From the NCBI RefSeq assembly GCF_002906855.1, contig NZ_MINI01000048.1:186001-250000 (forward strand): a stretch of 64,000 nt of DNA. Direction: 5' to 3'. How positions within the stretch are numbered: the stretch's first letter is position 1; every line of letters starts with the position of its first letter. The position numbers and the translations under genes are program-made. Shown piece after piece: positions 29,690 through 37,986 of the stretch. The notes under the pieces were generated by a model that was given only the letters and a program-made list of their open reading frames with translations, was not told where the DNA came from and ran no database searches. Source of the DNA: Pseudomonas putida. GTDB lineage: Bacteria > Pseudomonadota > Gammaproteobacteria > Pseudomonadales > Pseudomonadaceae.

Positions 29690-30621
29690 CCAATCAAGTG
29701 AAGGAGCGCCCAATCCTGTTCAGTGCGCCGATGGTGCGCGCCATCCTGGAGGGCCGGAAGACGGTCACACGCCGGCCAGTGAAAGGCGGTCAGATCCCAC
29801 GCCTGGAGTATCCGGACAGCCCGGAACCTTGGGTTGCCGTAGGCCAGCATCACCCGCGTTACGGCTTTGTCGTCTACGGCAGAACTGAGCAGGAGTGCGC
29901 TGTAAAGGTGGGTGAAATTGGTGCCTGCCCATTTGGCGAGCCGGGTGACCGCCTGTGGGTGCGCGAAGCCTGGGCAGCTGACGCCCAGCTCGATGGGATT
30001 GCACCTCGCGATCTCAGCCAGGGCGAGCCGATCATGTACCCGGCAGACGGAAGCGTACGGCAGACAGGATGCGCAATGGTCTCGCAGGGCCGAGGCCGCC
30101 CCTCGATCCACATGCCCCGCTGGGCCAGCCGAATCCTGCTGGAAATCACAGCAGTGCGCGTCGAGCGCCTGCAGGAGATCACCGAAGAGCAGGCGCGGTC
30201 CGAGGGGATGCTCTCTTGGACCTTCGAGGAATGCGACGGTGACCCGCGTCTGGGTGGTCATCCTCACACAACCACCAACTGGCACTGGGAGCCGCAGGAA
30301 AACGAGTGCGACGGGTACGGCTGCGCGGAGTATGCCTTCGCAAGCTTGTGGAAGGCCATCAACGGCGAATCCGCATGGGACGCTAACCCATGGGTCTGGG
30401 TCGTCGAGTTCAAGGCGATAGATCCGGATGCTGCGGGATGCGATTACCACGGCAGTCACTTCGGCGCGCCGTATCCCGACGCCCAGTGTGTCGATGGCTT
30501 CCTGTGGGATGAGGACAGCTGCGATGTGCCGGGCGGACCACTGCTGAGCGGCGGCGACATCCCCTGCCCGAAGTGCAACGCAGAGGCCTACACCGAACAC
30601 CTGCGCGAGGCCAACCAATGA
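29686..30621 (+). CDS. ASCH/PUA-like phage protein
   Basis: 311 aa. N-terminal ERPILFSAPMVRAILEGRKT and GEPGDRLWVREAWAA, then SIHMPRWASRILLEITAVRV, are the conserved blocks of a phage family with an ASCH-like fold, suggested to bind RNA or modified nucleotides. The C-terminal 70 residues are Cys-rich (CDYHGSHFG, CVDG, CDVPGG, CPKCNAEAY) and may bind zinc. Activity unknown. Confidence 0.65.
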   Translation: MTNQVKERPILFSAPMVRAILEGRKTVTRRPVKGGQIPRLEYPDSPEPWVAVGQHHPRYGFVVYGRTEQECAVKVGEIGACPFGEPGDRLWVREAWAADAQLDGIAPRDLSQGEPIMYPADGSVRQTGCAMVSQGRGRPSIHMPRWASRILLEITAVRVERLQEITEEQARSEGMLSWTFEECDGDPRLGGHPHTTTNWHWEPQENECDGYGCAEYAFASLWKAINGESAWDANPWVWVVEFKAIDPDAAGCDYHGSHFGAPYPDAQCVDGFLWDEDSCDVPGGPLLSGGDIPCPKCNAEAYTEHLREANQ

Positions 30622-30869
30622 CCCGCCTAGCCCTCTGCCTCCTGCTGCTGGCCACCGGCGCCAGCGCAACCGATAACGTCATCGACGTGCAGCACGACAT
30701 CCAGCGCGGCGTCACCTGCTACCTGCTCAACGGGGTCGGCATCAGCTGCATCCCCGACAGCCAGCTGCAGGCCGGCAACCAGCGCCAGCTCTCCCCGCAC
30801 GAAACACAACCCGAACCTACACCCGCACTGGCGCCTGGGCGCTGGATTGATGAGAGGTATCAACTGTGA
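30618..30869 (+). CDS. Small exported protein
   Basis: 83 aa from the ATG at 30618 with a signal peptide (MTRLALCLLLLATGASA, cleavage before TDN). Mature part has two cysteines (TCYLLNGVGISCIP) and a Pro-rich tail. Overlaps both neighbours by 4 nt. Function unknown. Confidence 0.6.
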   Translation: MTRLALCLLLLATGASATDNVIDVQHDIQRGVTCYLLNGVGISCIPDSQLQAGNQRQLSPHETQPEPTPALAPGRWIDERYQL

Positions 30870-31147
30870 AGATTGGAAAGCTGTTCCTTGGACTGAGGTG
30901 GTGCTACGGCGGCAAAGAGGAAGCCGTTGTCGCCAGCTGGGCGCTGAAATGTGGCTACTGGCGCTGGGCGGTCTGGTGGAGAAAGCCAAAGAAGGCGCTG
31001 TGCCTCCCGGCCTTCGGACCGTCCATGGCTGCAGGCACTCGGTACGTAGTTGGCCAAGGCCACTTCGGGGCCTGGGCACGACTCCCGCTGATCGGCTCGT
31101 TCTCCATCTCAACCCAGCCGCCCTACCCGAAGCAGGTGACGCCATGA
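30866..31147 (+). CDS. Small Trp-rich basic protein
   Basis: 93 aa from a GTG that overlaps the preceding stop (GTGA), GAGAGG upstream. Sequence (M)KIGKLFLGLRWCYGGKEEA then CGYWRWAVWWRKPKKALCLP is unusually rich in Trp and Lys and looks membrane-interacting. No family recognised. Confidence 0.55.
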   Translation: MKIGKLFLGLRWCYGGKEEAVVASWALKCGYWRWAVWWRKPKKALCLPAFGPSMAAGTRYVVGQGHFGAWARLPLIGSFSISTQPPYPKQVTP

Positions 31148-31542
31148 CCGACCTGATCGAAGTGAAGACGGCGGACCTGGTCGGTCACGCCCTCGACTGG
31201 GCCGTCGCCCAGGCTGAAGGCCTTGAGGTTTTCCTGGTAGGCCCTCAGTACAACGTGCCGAGGCGCGTGTTCTGGAAGAAGCGCGGCCAGGCACTTGAGT
31301 GGGATGTGCTCTACAACCCGCACGAAGACTGGGCGCTGGGCGGCGAGCTGATCGAGAAGTATGCCGCCATGGTCCGTGGTTTTCCGAACCAGATGTACCA
31401 AACCCTGGCTATCGCACGAGTCCGTATCAGCGGGGCCTTGGCCTGGCGATCTGGGAAGACACCACTTATTGCGCTGTGCCGCGCCATCGTCGCCGCCAAG
31501 CTCGGCGATACCGTCCAGGTGCCCAAGGAGCTGATGCCATGA
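31144..31542 (+). CDS. DUF2591 (NinX-like) protein
   Basis: 132 aa from the ATG at 31144. MTDLIEVKTADLVGHALDWA at the start, LGGELIEKYAAM in the middle and ALCRAIVAAKLGDTVQVPKE at the end are the DUF2591 pattern. Found in many temperate phages, function unknown. Confidence 0.75.
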   Translation: MTDLIEVKTADLVGHALDWAVAQAEGLEVFLVGPQYNVPRRVFWKKRGQALEWDVLYNPHEDWALGGELIEKYAAMVRGFPNQMYQTLAIARVRISGALAWRSGKTPLIALCRAIVAAKLGDTVQVPKELMP

Positions 31543-31829
31543 CCGAAGTCTACCGCTACAAGGTCGTCAAGATGCTTTCCGAGAGCGGCAACCGCATCAG
31601 CTACGACCCGCATGGTCCTTATGTCGTGATGGCAGAGGCCTACGACCAGCTCAAGGCCGAATGCGAGGCGCTGCGCAAGGATGCCGAGCGGTATCAGCTC
31701 ATTAAGGAGTGTCCAATCCGAACGATGGTGGTCCTGGCACGCAAGGCGAACGAACTGGATTTCGATCTGGATACCGAGTGTGATCGGGTTATGGCGCTAA
31801 TCGCCATGACCAAGGAGGCCCAGCCATGA
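31539..31829 (+). CDS. Hypothetical phage protein
   Basis: 96 aa from the ATG at 31539 (MTEVYRYKVVKMLSESGNRI), with a heptad-like stretch QLKAECEALRKDAERYQLIK. A 17-codon frame (31826-31879) that overlaps its stop bridges to the next gene and may serve only to couple translation. Confidence 0.6.
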   Translation: MTEVYRYKVVKMLSESGNRISYDPHGPYVVMAEAYDQLKAECEALRKDAERYQLIKECPIRTMVVLARKANELDFDLDTECDRVMALIAMTKEAQP

Positions 31830-31875
31830 TCCTGCCCCTGATGTACATGACCTACCTGATCTACAGGGGGCCGCG

Positions 31876-32067
31876 ATGAGCAAGAACTGCAACTCATGCA
31901 AATGGCTGGAGTGGGTTGACGGTGAAAGCGAGTCGGACACCGGATTCACATGCAACAAGCGCCATCAGCAGATGTGGGCCGACGGCCGCGAGCAAGAGTT
32001 GCTCGACAACCTGGAGCGCGACGATTACCGCGCGCGCTACAAACGCTGCTTCGAACCAGAAGCCTAA
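31876..32067 (+). CDS. Small Cys-rich phage protein
   Basis: 63 aa, MSKNCNSCKWLEWVDGESES, cysteines at CNSC, FTCNK and KRCFEP could form a zinc site. Function unknown. Confidence 0.6.
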   Translation: MSKNCNSCKWLEWVDGESESDTGFTCNKRHQQMWADGREQELLDNLERDDYRARYKRCFEPEA

Positions 32068-32122
32068 CCCCTCCCCCTACAACTCAAGCCCGCCGACATG
32101 CGCGGGCATGGAGAGCCACGCC

Positions 32123-32446
32123 ATGACGAAAGAAGAATTGGCCGGTCTGCCCGAGAAGGTGCGCATTGCCACCGAGGCTGGCAAAGCGGCCGCAGCGGCC
32201 TGCACCAATGATGGCGGCAGCGCCAACTTAGACCGCGTAGTGATTCCGGTGCCGGGCCTTCGTGCCAGCCAGCTGCAGGGTCTGCCCGGCTATGTGCAAA
32301 AGAAAAGCCGGTACCACCAGCAAGGCGTGCACCTTAATACGCCTTGGCCAGGCATCGGCAATCAGCACAGCGCTGGCGTGCAAGCGATGCAAGCCTCGCT
32401 CAAGGCTCAGGGCGTCAACTGCTACGTCTACTACCAGGTCGACTGA
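32123..32446 (+). CDS. Hypothetical phage protein
   Basis: 107 aa from the ATG at 32123 (MTKEELAGLPEKVRIATEAG). Basic, no clear domain; ends GVNCYVYYQVD. The leader has a CCCGC/GCGGG hairpin. Lies directly before the Xis-like gene. Confidence 0.6.
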   Translation: MTKEELAGLPEKVRIATEAGKAAAAACTNDGGSANLDRVVIPVPGLRASQLQGLPGYVQKKSRYHQQGVHLNTPWPGIGNQHSAGVQAMQASLKAQGVNCYVYYQVD

Positions 32447-32483
32447 CCACCAACCTGCCGCCACCGGCGGCGTGGAGACCATC

Positions 32484-32726
32484 ATGTGCAAAGTCACCCT
32501 CGACGAATGGGCGCACGATCACTTCAGAACGCCGCCCAGCAGCAACACCCTTCGCCGTTGGGCCCGCGAGGGCCTGATCACCCCGGCCCCGATCAAGCAC
32601 GGCCGCAGCTACTATGTTGAAGCTGATGCCTGCTACCGGGAGCCCGAACCGCTGCCCCGCGTTCCTGTGGGCAGCTCTCTTGTCAATCGAATTGCGAGTG
32701 CACGATATGGCGCCCAGGCCGCGTAA
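32484..32726 (+). CDS. xis: Excisionase-like protein
   Basis: 80 aa from the ATG at 32484. The N-terminal winged-helix TLDEWAHDHFRTPPSSNTLR and REGLITPAPIKHGRSYYVEA is typical of phage excisionases that bend DNA at attP/attR and switch integrase to excision. It overlaps the integrase start by 20 nt, the usual xis-int arrangement. Confidence 0.8.
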   Translation: MCKVTLDEWAHDHFRTPPSSNTLRRWAREGLITPAPIKHGRSYYVEADACYREPEPLPRVPVGSSLVNRIASARYGAQAA

Positions 32727-33813
32727 ACCTGGATCAAAGGACCTACCGCCTAACCTCTACAGAAAGACCGACAAGCGAAACGGGGTCACCTACTACACGT
32801 ACCGAGACCCTGTGAGCAACCGGATGTTTGGCCTGGGCAGTGACAAGGCCAAGGCGATCGCGGAAGCGGTCGCCGCCAATATGGCGCTTCAGGTTGCCCC
32901 GCCCACGCTCTCAGCTCGCATGGCTCCGGAACCGGTGACGCCTGGCCGAAACTTCCGCGAATGGATCGTCGAGTATCGGGATATTCTGAAGGATCGCGAG
33001 CTTTCTGAGTCCAGTATGCGCAACCTTCACATGCGCTTGAATCGGATCGAGAAAGCCTTCGGCGATCGGAGTATACGCTCGCTGACCACCATGGACATCG
33101 CCGATTACCTGGCGACCTACGTCAAAGAGGGCAAAGCGCAGATGGCCAGGGTCATGCGCTCTCTTCTTCGTGACCTCTTTATGGAAGCCATGGCCAGGGG
33201 ATGGGTCGACACCAACCCTGTCGAAGCCACCAGAGCCGCACGGGTGAAGATCAAGCGCCAGCGCCTGACGCTCGAGTTGTGGAAAGCGATCTACGAAGAG
33301 GCGGCACAGCCCTGGCTCAAGCGCGCCATGGAACTCGCCCTTATAACCGGGCAGCGCCGAGAAGACATTGCTTCATTCGTTTTCAAGGATGAAGTGGACG
33401 GATTCCTGCAGGTAGTCCAATCGAAGACGGGGGCCAGGGTGAGGATCAGCACCAGCGTAACGCTGGAATGCATCAGTCTGAGCCTGGGTGAAGTGATACG
33501 GCGTTGCCGGGATCGGGTGCTGTCGAAGCACCTGGTGCACCATCACCGGACAATCAGCCGCGCAAAGGCGGGTACTCCCGTCATGCTCGACACAATCAGC
33601 AAAGAGTTCGCTGCAGCTCGAGACCGGGCAGCGGAGAAACTTGGCCTCGACCTAGGCGCCAGCCCGCCAACCTTCCATGAACAGCGGTCGCTGGCAGCGC
33701 GCCTGCACGAGGATGAAGGCCGAGACGCACAGCGACTGCTGGGTCACCGTTCGGCCAAGATGACCGATCTATACCGCGACAGCCGTGGCGCTGAGTGGAT
33801 CGATGTCGCATAA
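32707..33813 (+). CDS. int: Lambda-type tyrosine integrase
   Basis: 368 aa from the ATG at 32707. The arm-binding N-terminus (PRKPGSKDLPPNLYRKTDKR...YTYRDP) is close to lambda Int. Catalytic residues: Arg217 (TGQRREDI), Lys240 (QSKTG), His324 and Arg327 (HEQRSLAARL), His347 (LLGHRS) and Tyr356 (DLYRDSRG). Complete and apparently intact. It reads towards the chromosomal yffB gene, 67 bp away, marking the prophage end. Confidence 0.95.
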   Translation: MAPRPRKPGSKDLPPNLYRKTDKRNGVTYYTYRDPVSNRMFGLGSDKAKAIAEAVAANMALQVAPPTLSARMAPEPVTPGRNFREWIVEYRDILKDRELSESSMRNLHMRLNRIEKAFGDRSIRSLTTMDIADYLATYVKEGKAQMARVMRSLLRDLFMEAMARGWVDTNPVEATRAARVKIKRQRLTLELWKAIYEEAAQPWLKRAMELALITGQRREDIASFVFKDEVDGFLQVVQSKTGARVRISTSVTLECISLSLGEVIRRCRDRVLSKHLVHHHRTISRAKAGTPVMLDTISKEFAAARDRAAEKLGLDLGASPPTFHEQRSLAARLHEDEGRDAQRLLGHRSAKMTDLYRDSRGAEWIDVA

Positions 33814-33880
33814 TCCTGCGACTAATTTTAGGGAGATATTGGGGAGGTTTTGGGGAGGATTCCCAGCCCCTTTAAATTCA
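33814..33880. other. Prophage-chromosome junction (att region)
   Basis: 67 bp between int and yffB, containing the repeated GGGGAGG-TTTT-GGGGAGG (33841-33857). The attachment core should lie here or in the first codons of yffB but cannot be fixed without the other end of the prophage. Confidence 0.5.
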
Positions 33881-34228
33881 ATGACTTACACTCTTTACGG
33901 CATAAAAGCCTGTGACACCATGAAAAAGGCGCGTACCTGGCTCGACGACAAAGCCATCGCCTACGAATTCCACGACTACAAGACCCAAGGCATCGACCGC
34001 GACAGCCTGAACCGCTGGTGCGACGAACACGGCTGGGAAGTCATCCTCAACCGTGCCGGCACCACCTTCCGCAAGCTCGACGACGCCAGCAAGGCCGACC
34101 TCGACCAGGCCAAGGCCGTCGAACTGATGCACGCCCAACCGTCGATGATCAAGCGCCCGGTGCTCGACCTTGGCGAGCGCACCCTGGTCGGCTTCAAGCC
34201 AGACCTGTACGCCGCCGCGCTGGCCTGA
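33881..34228 (+). CDS. yffB: ArsC/Spx-family protein YffB
   Basis: 115 aa from the ATG at 33881 (MTYTLYGIKACDTMKKARTW). Thioredoxin-like fold with the single redox Cys in GIKACDT and the family block RAGTTFRKLDD...SMIKRPVLDLG. YffB-type proteins bind glutathione; physiological role unclear. It lies 31 nt before dapD and is probably co-transcribed. No Shine-Dalgarno is visible upstream of the ATG, perhaps because prophage insertion replaced the native leader. Confidence 0.8.
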   Translation: MTYTLYGIKACDTMKKARTWLDDKAIAYEFHDYKTQGIDRDSLNRWCDEHGWEVILNRAGTTFRKLDDASKADLDQAKAVELMHAQPSMIKRPVLDLGERTLVGFKPDLYAAALA

Positions 34229-34259
34229 GCCCCCACCCTATTTCGCACGAGGTAATCAC

Positions 34260-35294
34260 ATGTCCAATACCCTGTTCAGCCTGGCCTTCGGTGTCGGCTC
34301 CCAGAACCGCCAGGGCACCTGGCTGGAAGTGTTCTACGCACAACCCCTGCTCAACCCGAGCGCCGAGCTGGTCGCCGCAGTAGCGCCGATCCTTGGCTAC
34401 GAAGGCGGCAACCAGGCCATCGCCTTCAGCAACGCCCAGGCCGCCCAGCTGGCCGAAGCCGTGAAAGGCGTCGACGCCGCCCAGGCTGCCCTGCTGACCC
34501 GCCTGGCCGAGAGCCACAAGCCGCTGGTCGCCACCCTGCTGGCCGAAGATGCCGCGCTGGCTTCGACCCCGGAGGCCTACCTCAAGCTGCACCTGCTGTC
34601 GCACCGGCTGGTCAAGCCGCACGGCCTGAGCCTGGCGGGCATCTTCCCACTGCTGCCGAACGTGGCCTGGACCAACCAGGGCGCTGTCGACCTGAGCGAA
34701 CTGGCCGAACTGCAACTGGAAGCGCGCCTGAAGGGTGAGCTGCTGGAAGTGTTCTCGGTGGACAAGTTCCCGAAGATGACCGACTACGTGGTCCCGGCCG
34801 GCGTGCGTATCGCCGACACCGCCCGTGTACGCCTGGGTGCCTACATCGGCGAAGGCACCACCATCATGCACGAAGGCTTCGTCAACTTTAACGCTGGCAC
34901 CGAAGGCCCAGGCATGATCGAAGGCCGCGTTTCCGCTGGCGTATTCGTCGGCAAGGGCTCGGACCTGGGCGGCGGCTGCTCGACCATGGGCACCCTGTCC
35001 GGTGGCGGCAACATCGTCATCAAGGTCGGCGAAGGCTGCCTGATCGGCGCCAACGCCGGTATCGGCATCCCACTGGGTGACCGCAACACCGTCGAAGCCG
35101 GCCTGTACATCACCGCTGGCACCAAGGTGAACCTGCTGGACGAGAACAACGAGCTGGTGAAAGTGGTCAAGGCCCGCGACCTGGCCGGCCAGACCGACCT
35201 GCTGTTCCGCCGCAACTCGCTGAACGGCGCCGTGGAGTGCAAGACCCACAAGTCGGCCATCGAGCTGAATGAGGCGCTGCACGCCCACAACTGA
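34260..35294 (+). CDS. dapD: Tetrahydrodipicolinate N-succinyltransferase
   Basis: 344 aa from the ATG at 34260 (GAGG 7 nt upstream). Catalyses the succinyl-CoA-dependent step of lysine/diaminopimelate synthesis. The C-terminal half shows left-handed beta-helix hexapeptides (RIADTARVRLGAYIGEGTTI, GRVSAGVFVGKGSDLGGGCS, KVGEGCLIGANAGIGIPLGD). Length is normal for the Pseudomonas enzyme. dapE of the same pathway is 6 kb downstream. Confidence 0.95.
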   Translation: MSNTLFSLAFGVGSQNRQGTWLEVFYAQPLLNPSAELVAAVAPILGYEGGNQAIAFSNAQAAQLAEAVKGVDAAQAALLTRLAESHKPLVATLLAEDAALASTPEAYLKLHLLSHRLVKPHGLSLAGIFPLLPNVAWTNQGAVDLSELAELQLEARLKGELLEVFSVDKFPKMTDYVVPAGVRIADTARVRLGAYIGEGTTIMHEGFVNFNAGTEGPGMIEGRVSAGVFVGKGSDLGGGCSTMGTLSGGGNIVIKVGEGCLIGANAGIGIPLGDRNTVEAGLYITAGTKVNLLDENNELVKVVKARDLAGQTDLLFRRNSLNGAVECKTHKSAIELNEALHAHN

Positions 35295-35318
35295 GAACCC
35301 TTGGCGGTTTGAAGTGTT

Positions 35319-35357
35319 AAGATCGGGTCTGGCGCCAATGGTGCCAGACCCGATCTT
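35319..35357. terminator. Long perfect hairpin between dapD and csdA
   Basis: AAGATCGGGTCTGGC (35319-35333) pairs perfectly with 35343-35357; three further pairs close a 3-nt loop. No T run follows, so it may act as an attenuator, processing site or mRNA stabiliser rather than a plain terminator. Confidence 0.55.
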
Positions 35358-35376
35358 CATTCCAGGCCCCGCGAAC

Positions 35377-36582
35377 ATGTTCCAGCCCTCCCCCTGGCGC
35401 GCCGATTTCCCTGCCATCGCCGCCCTGCAACGGCAGCACCAGAGCTACCTGGACAGCGCCGCGACCACCCAGAAGCCCCAGGCGTTGCTTGATGCCCTGA
35501 GCCATTACTACGGCCATGGCGCCGCCAACGTGCACCGCGCCCAGCACCTGCCCGGCGCGCTGGCGACCCAGGCCTTCGAGACCAGCCGCGACAAGGTGGC
35601 TGCCTGGCTCAATGCCGCTGATTCACGGCAGATCGTCTTCACCCATGGCGCCACCTCGGCGCTGAACCTGCTGGCCTATGGCCTGGAACACCGTTTCGAA
35701 GCAGGCGACGAGATTGCCATCAGCGCCCTGGAGCACCATGCCAACCTGCTGCCCTGGCAGCAACTGGCCCGCCGGCGCGACCTGCGCCTGGTGGTATTGC
35801 CGCTGGACAATCATGGCCGTATCGACCTGGATCAGGCACTGCAGCTGATCGGCCCGCGCACCCGTGTGCTCGCCGTCAGCCAGCTATCCAACGTGCTCGG
35901 CACCTGGCAACCTCTGCCTGCACTGCTGGCCCACGCCCAAGCACAAGGTGCGCTGACCGTGGTCGATGGCGCCCAAGGCGTGGTCCATGGCCGCCATGAT
36001 GTGCAGCAGCTGGGCTGCGACTTCTACGTATTTTCAAGCCACAAGCTGTATGGGCCGGAAGGTGTCGGCGTGCTGTACGGTCGCACTCAGGCACTGGAGC
36101 TGCTGCGCCACTGGCAGTTCGGCGGTGAAATGGTCCAACTGGCCGACTACCAGAACGCCAGCTTCCGCCCCGCACCGCTGGGCTTCGAAGCCGGCACGCC
36201 GCCGATCGCCGGGGTCATCGGGCTGGGCGCGACGCTGGACTATCTGGCCAGTCTCGACCGCCATGCCGTCGAGGCCCACGAAGCCAGCCTGCACCAGCAC
36301 CTGCTGCGCGGCCTGGCCGACCGGGAAGGCGTGCGCGTCCTGGGCACACCACAAGCGGCCTTGGCCAGCTTCGTCATCGAAGGCGTACACAACGCCGACA
36401 TCGCCCATATGCTGACCGAGCAAGGTATTGCCGTGCGCGCCGGGCATCACTGCGCCATGCCGCTGCTCAAGAGGCTGGGGCTGGAGGGGGCGATTCGCGT
36501 GTCGCTGGGGCTGTACAACGACAGTGACGACCTGCAACGGTTCTTCACGGCGTTGGACCAAGGACTGGAGTTGTTGCAATGA
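35377..36582 (+). CDS. csdA: Cysteine desulfurase CsdA
   Basis: 401 aa from the ATG at 35377. PLP-binding lysine in SSHKLYGPEG (Lys223) and persulfide-forming Cys359 in AGHHCAMPLL. Fold-type I aminotransferase of the SufS/CsdA group; transfers sulfur from cysteine to its partner CsdE, whose gene overlaps the stop. The csdA-csdE-tcdA neighbourhood points to CsdA rather than a SUF operon. Confidence 0.9.
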   Translation: MFQPSPWRADFPAIAALQRQHQSYLDSAATTQKPQALLDALSHYYGHGAANVHRAQHLPGALATQAFETSRDKVAAWLNAADSRQIVFTHGATSALNLLAYGLEHRFEAGDEIAISALEHHANLLPWQQLARRRDLRLVVLPLDNHGRIDLDQALQLIGPRTRVLAVSQLSNVLGTWQPLPALLAHAQAQGALTVVDGAQGVVHGRHDVQQLGCDFYVFSSHKLYGPEGVGVLYGRTQALELLRHWQFGGEMVQLADYQNASFRPAPLGFEAGTPPIAGVIGLGATLDYLASLDRHAVEAHEASLHQHLLRGLADREGVRVLGTPQAALASFVIEGVHNADIAHMLTEQGIAVRAGHHCAMPLLKRLGLEGAIRVSLGLYNDSDDLQRFFTALDQGLELLQ

Positions 36583-36989
36583 CGTTGCCTTTGCCAGCCC
36601 GGGAAGCGCTGGAAAGCTTCGAGCAGGCGCGCGGCTGGGAACAGCGGGCGCGGCTGCTGATGCAATGGGGTGATCGGCTGGAGCCGTTGAGCGAGGAGGA
36701 AAAGTCCGAGAGCAACCGGGTGCATGGCTGTGAGAGCCTGGTGTGGCTGGTGGCGGAACAGCACGCCGGTCAATGGCGCTTCAAGGCGAGCAGCGATGCG
36801 CGGTTGTTGCGCGGGCTGCTGGCGCTGCTGCTGGCGCGGATTGAAGGGTTGGCGACTGCGGAACTGGCCGGACTGGATCTGCGCGAGTGGTTCGCCCAGC
36901 TGGGGCTGGAGCGGCAACTGTCGCCATCGCGCAGCAACGGGCTGCATGCGGTGTTGTTGCGGATGACGGAGTTGGCGTCCACCTGCTGA
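36579..36989 (+). CDS. csdE: SufE-family sulfur acceptor CsdE
   Basis: 136 aa. The persulfide-accepting cysteine is in RVHGCESLVWLV (Cys51). ERIEGLATAELAGLDLREWF-like C-terminal region is typical of SufE. Coupled to csdA by a 4-nt overlap; CsdE accepts sulfur from CsdA and can pass it to TcdA/CsdL, encoded convergently next door. Confidence 0.9.
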   Translation: MTLPLPAREALESFEQARGWEQRARLLMQWGDRLEPLSEEEKSESNRVHGCESLVWLVAEQHAGQWRFKASSDARLLRGLLALLLARIEGLATAELAGLDLREWFAQLGLERQLSPSRSNGLHAVLLRMTELASTC

Positions 36990-37002
36990 ATCGGCGGTGC
37001 CT

Positions 37003-37036
37003 GCTTCGCGGGGGCGGGCTTGCCCCGCGAAGAAGC
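37003..37036. repeat. REP-like palindrome
   Basis: TTCGCGGGG (37005-37013) and CCCCGCGAA (37023-37031) around GCGGGCTTG. Lies between convergent csdE and tcdA, where it can also end both transcripts. Confidence 0.75.
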
Positions 37037-37044
37037 CGACACCA

Positions 37045-37854
37045 TTATTCGGGTCTGACCCGCTCCGAGGGCCGCCGCGCCCCCGCCACCAGCTTCTCAA
37101 TGGCCTTGCTCGCCGCGACCATGCCGAACGTCGCGGTCACCATCATCACCGCACCAAAGCCCCCCGCACAGTCCAGGCGCACACCTTCACCGACAAAGCT
37201 CTTTTGCAGGCAGACACTGCCATCACCCTTCGGATAACGCAGCTGCTCGCTGGAGAACACACACGGCACGCCATAGTTGCGGCTGGTATTGCGCGAGAAG
37301 TTGTAGTCCCGGCGCAGGGTCGAGCGTACCCGCGAGGCCAGCGGGTCGTTGAAGGTCTTGTTGAGGTCGCCGACCTGGATCTGCGTCGGGTCGATCTGCC
37401 CGCCCGCCCCACCGGTGGTGACGATGGCGATCTTGCGTCGCCGGCACCAGGCGATCAGCGCCGCCTTGGCCATCACGCTGTCGATGCAGTCGATCACCGC
37501 ATCCATCTCCTCGATGATGTACTCGGCCATGGTCTCGCGGGTGACGAAATCCGCCACCGCGTGCACCGTGATCGCCGGATTGATCGCCCGCAGGCGCTCG
37601 GCCATCACCTCGACCTTGGGCCGCCCGACCTGGCCTTCCAGGGCATGGGCCTGGCGGTTGGTATTACTGACGCAGACATCGTCCAGGTCGAACAGGGTGA
37701 TTTCGCCCACGCCGCTGCGCGCCAGGGCTTCGGCCGCCCACGAGCCGACCCCGCCAATGCCGACAACCGCCACATGGGCGTTGTTCAGCCGTTGCAGGCC
37801 CTCGTCGCCGTACAACCGGGCAACGCCGGCAAAGCGTGGATCTTCTGTGCTCAT
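37045..37854 (-). CDS. tcdA: tRNA threonylcarbamoyladenosine dehydratase
   Basis: 269 aa. E1-like ATP-binding motif VVGIGGVGSWAAEALARSGV (about 30-49) and FDLDDVCVSNTNRQ, plus the conserved VIDCIDSVMAKAALI. Converts t6A37 of tRNAs to the cyclic form. Also called CsdL for its link with csdA-csdE, here convergent and 55 bp away. Confidence 0.92.
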   Translation of the reverse strand: MSTEDPRFAGVARLYGDEGLQRLNNAHVAVVGIGGVGSWAAEALARSGVGEITLFDLDDVCVSNTNRQAHALEGQVGRPKVEVMAERLRAINPAITVHAVADFVTRETMAEYIIEEMDAVIDCIDSVMAKAALIAWCRRRKIAIVTTGGAGGQIDPTQIQVGDLNKTFNDPLASRVRSTLRRDYNFSRNTSRNYGVPCVFSSEQLRYPKGDGSVCLQKSFVGEGVRLDCAGGFGAVMMVTATFGMVAASKAIEKLVAGARRPSERVRPE

Positions 37855-37986
37855 GTTGCTACCCCGAAACTCATGCCCGAAAAACGGCGCGCATTATAGG
37901 CCAGCGGCCGCTCTGACCTCCATCGTTAGGAAACACCCTACCATTGCTGCTTTAATGTCCTATCACTTGGACAGAAACGGACCACA

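Noticed and set aside
31826..31879. 17-codon frame bridging two early genes
   Set aside because: Too short to support as a gene; it may only couple translation.
33841..33857. GGGGAGG repeat as the att core
   Set aside because: Attractive position, but without the other prophage end the duplicated core cannot be shown.
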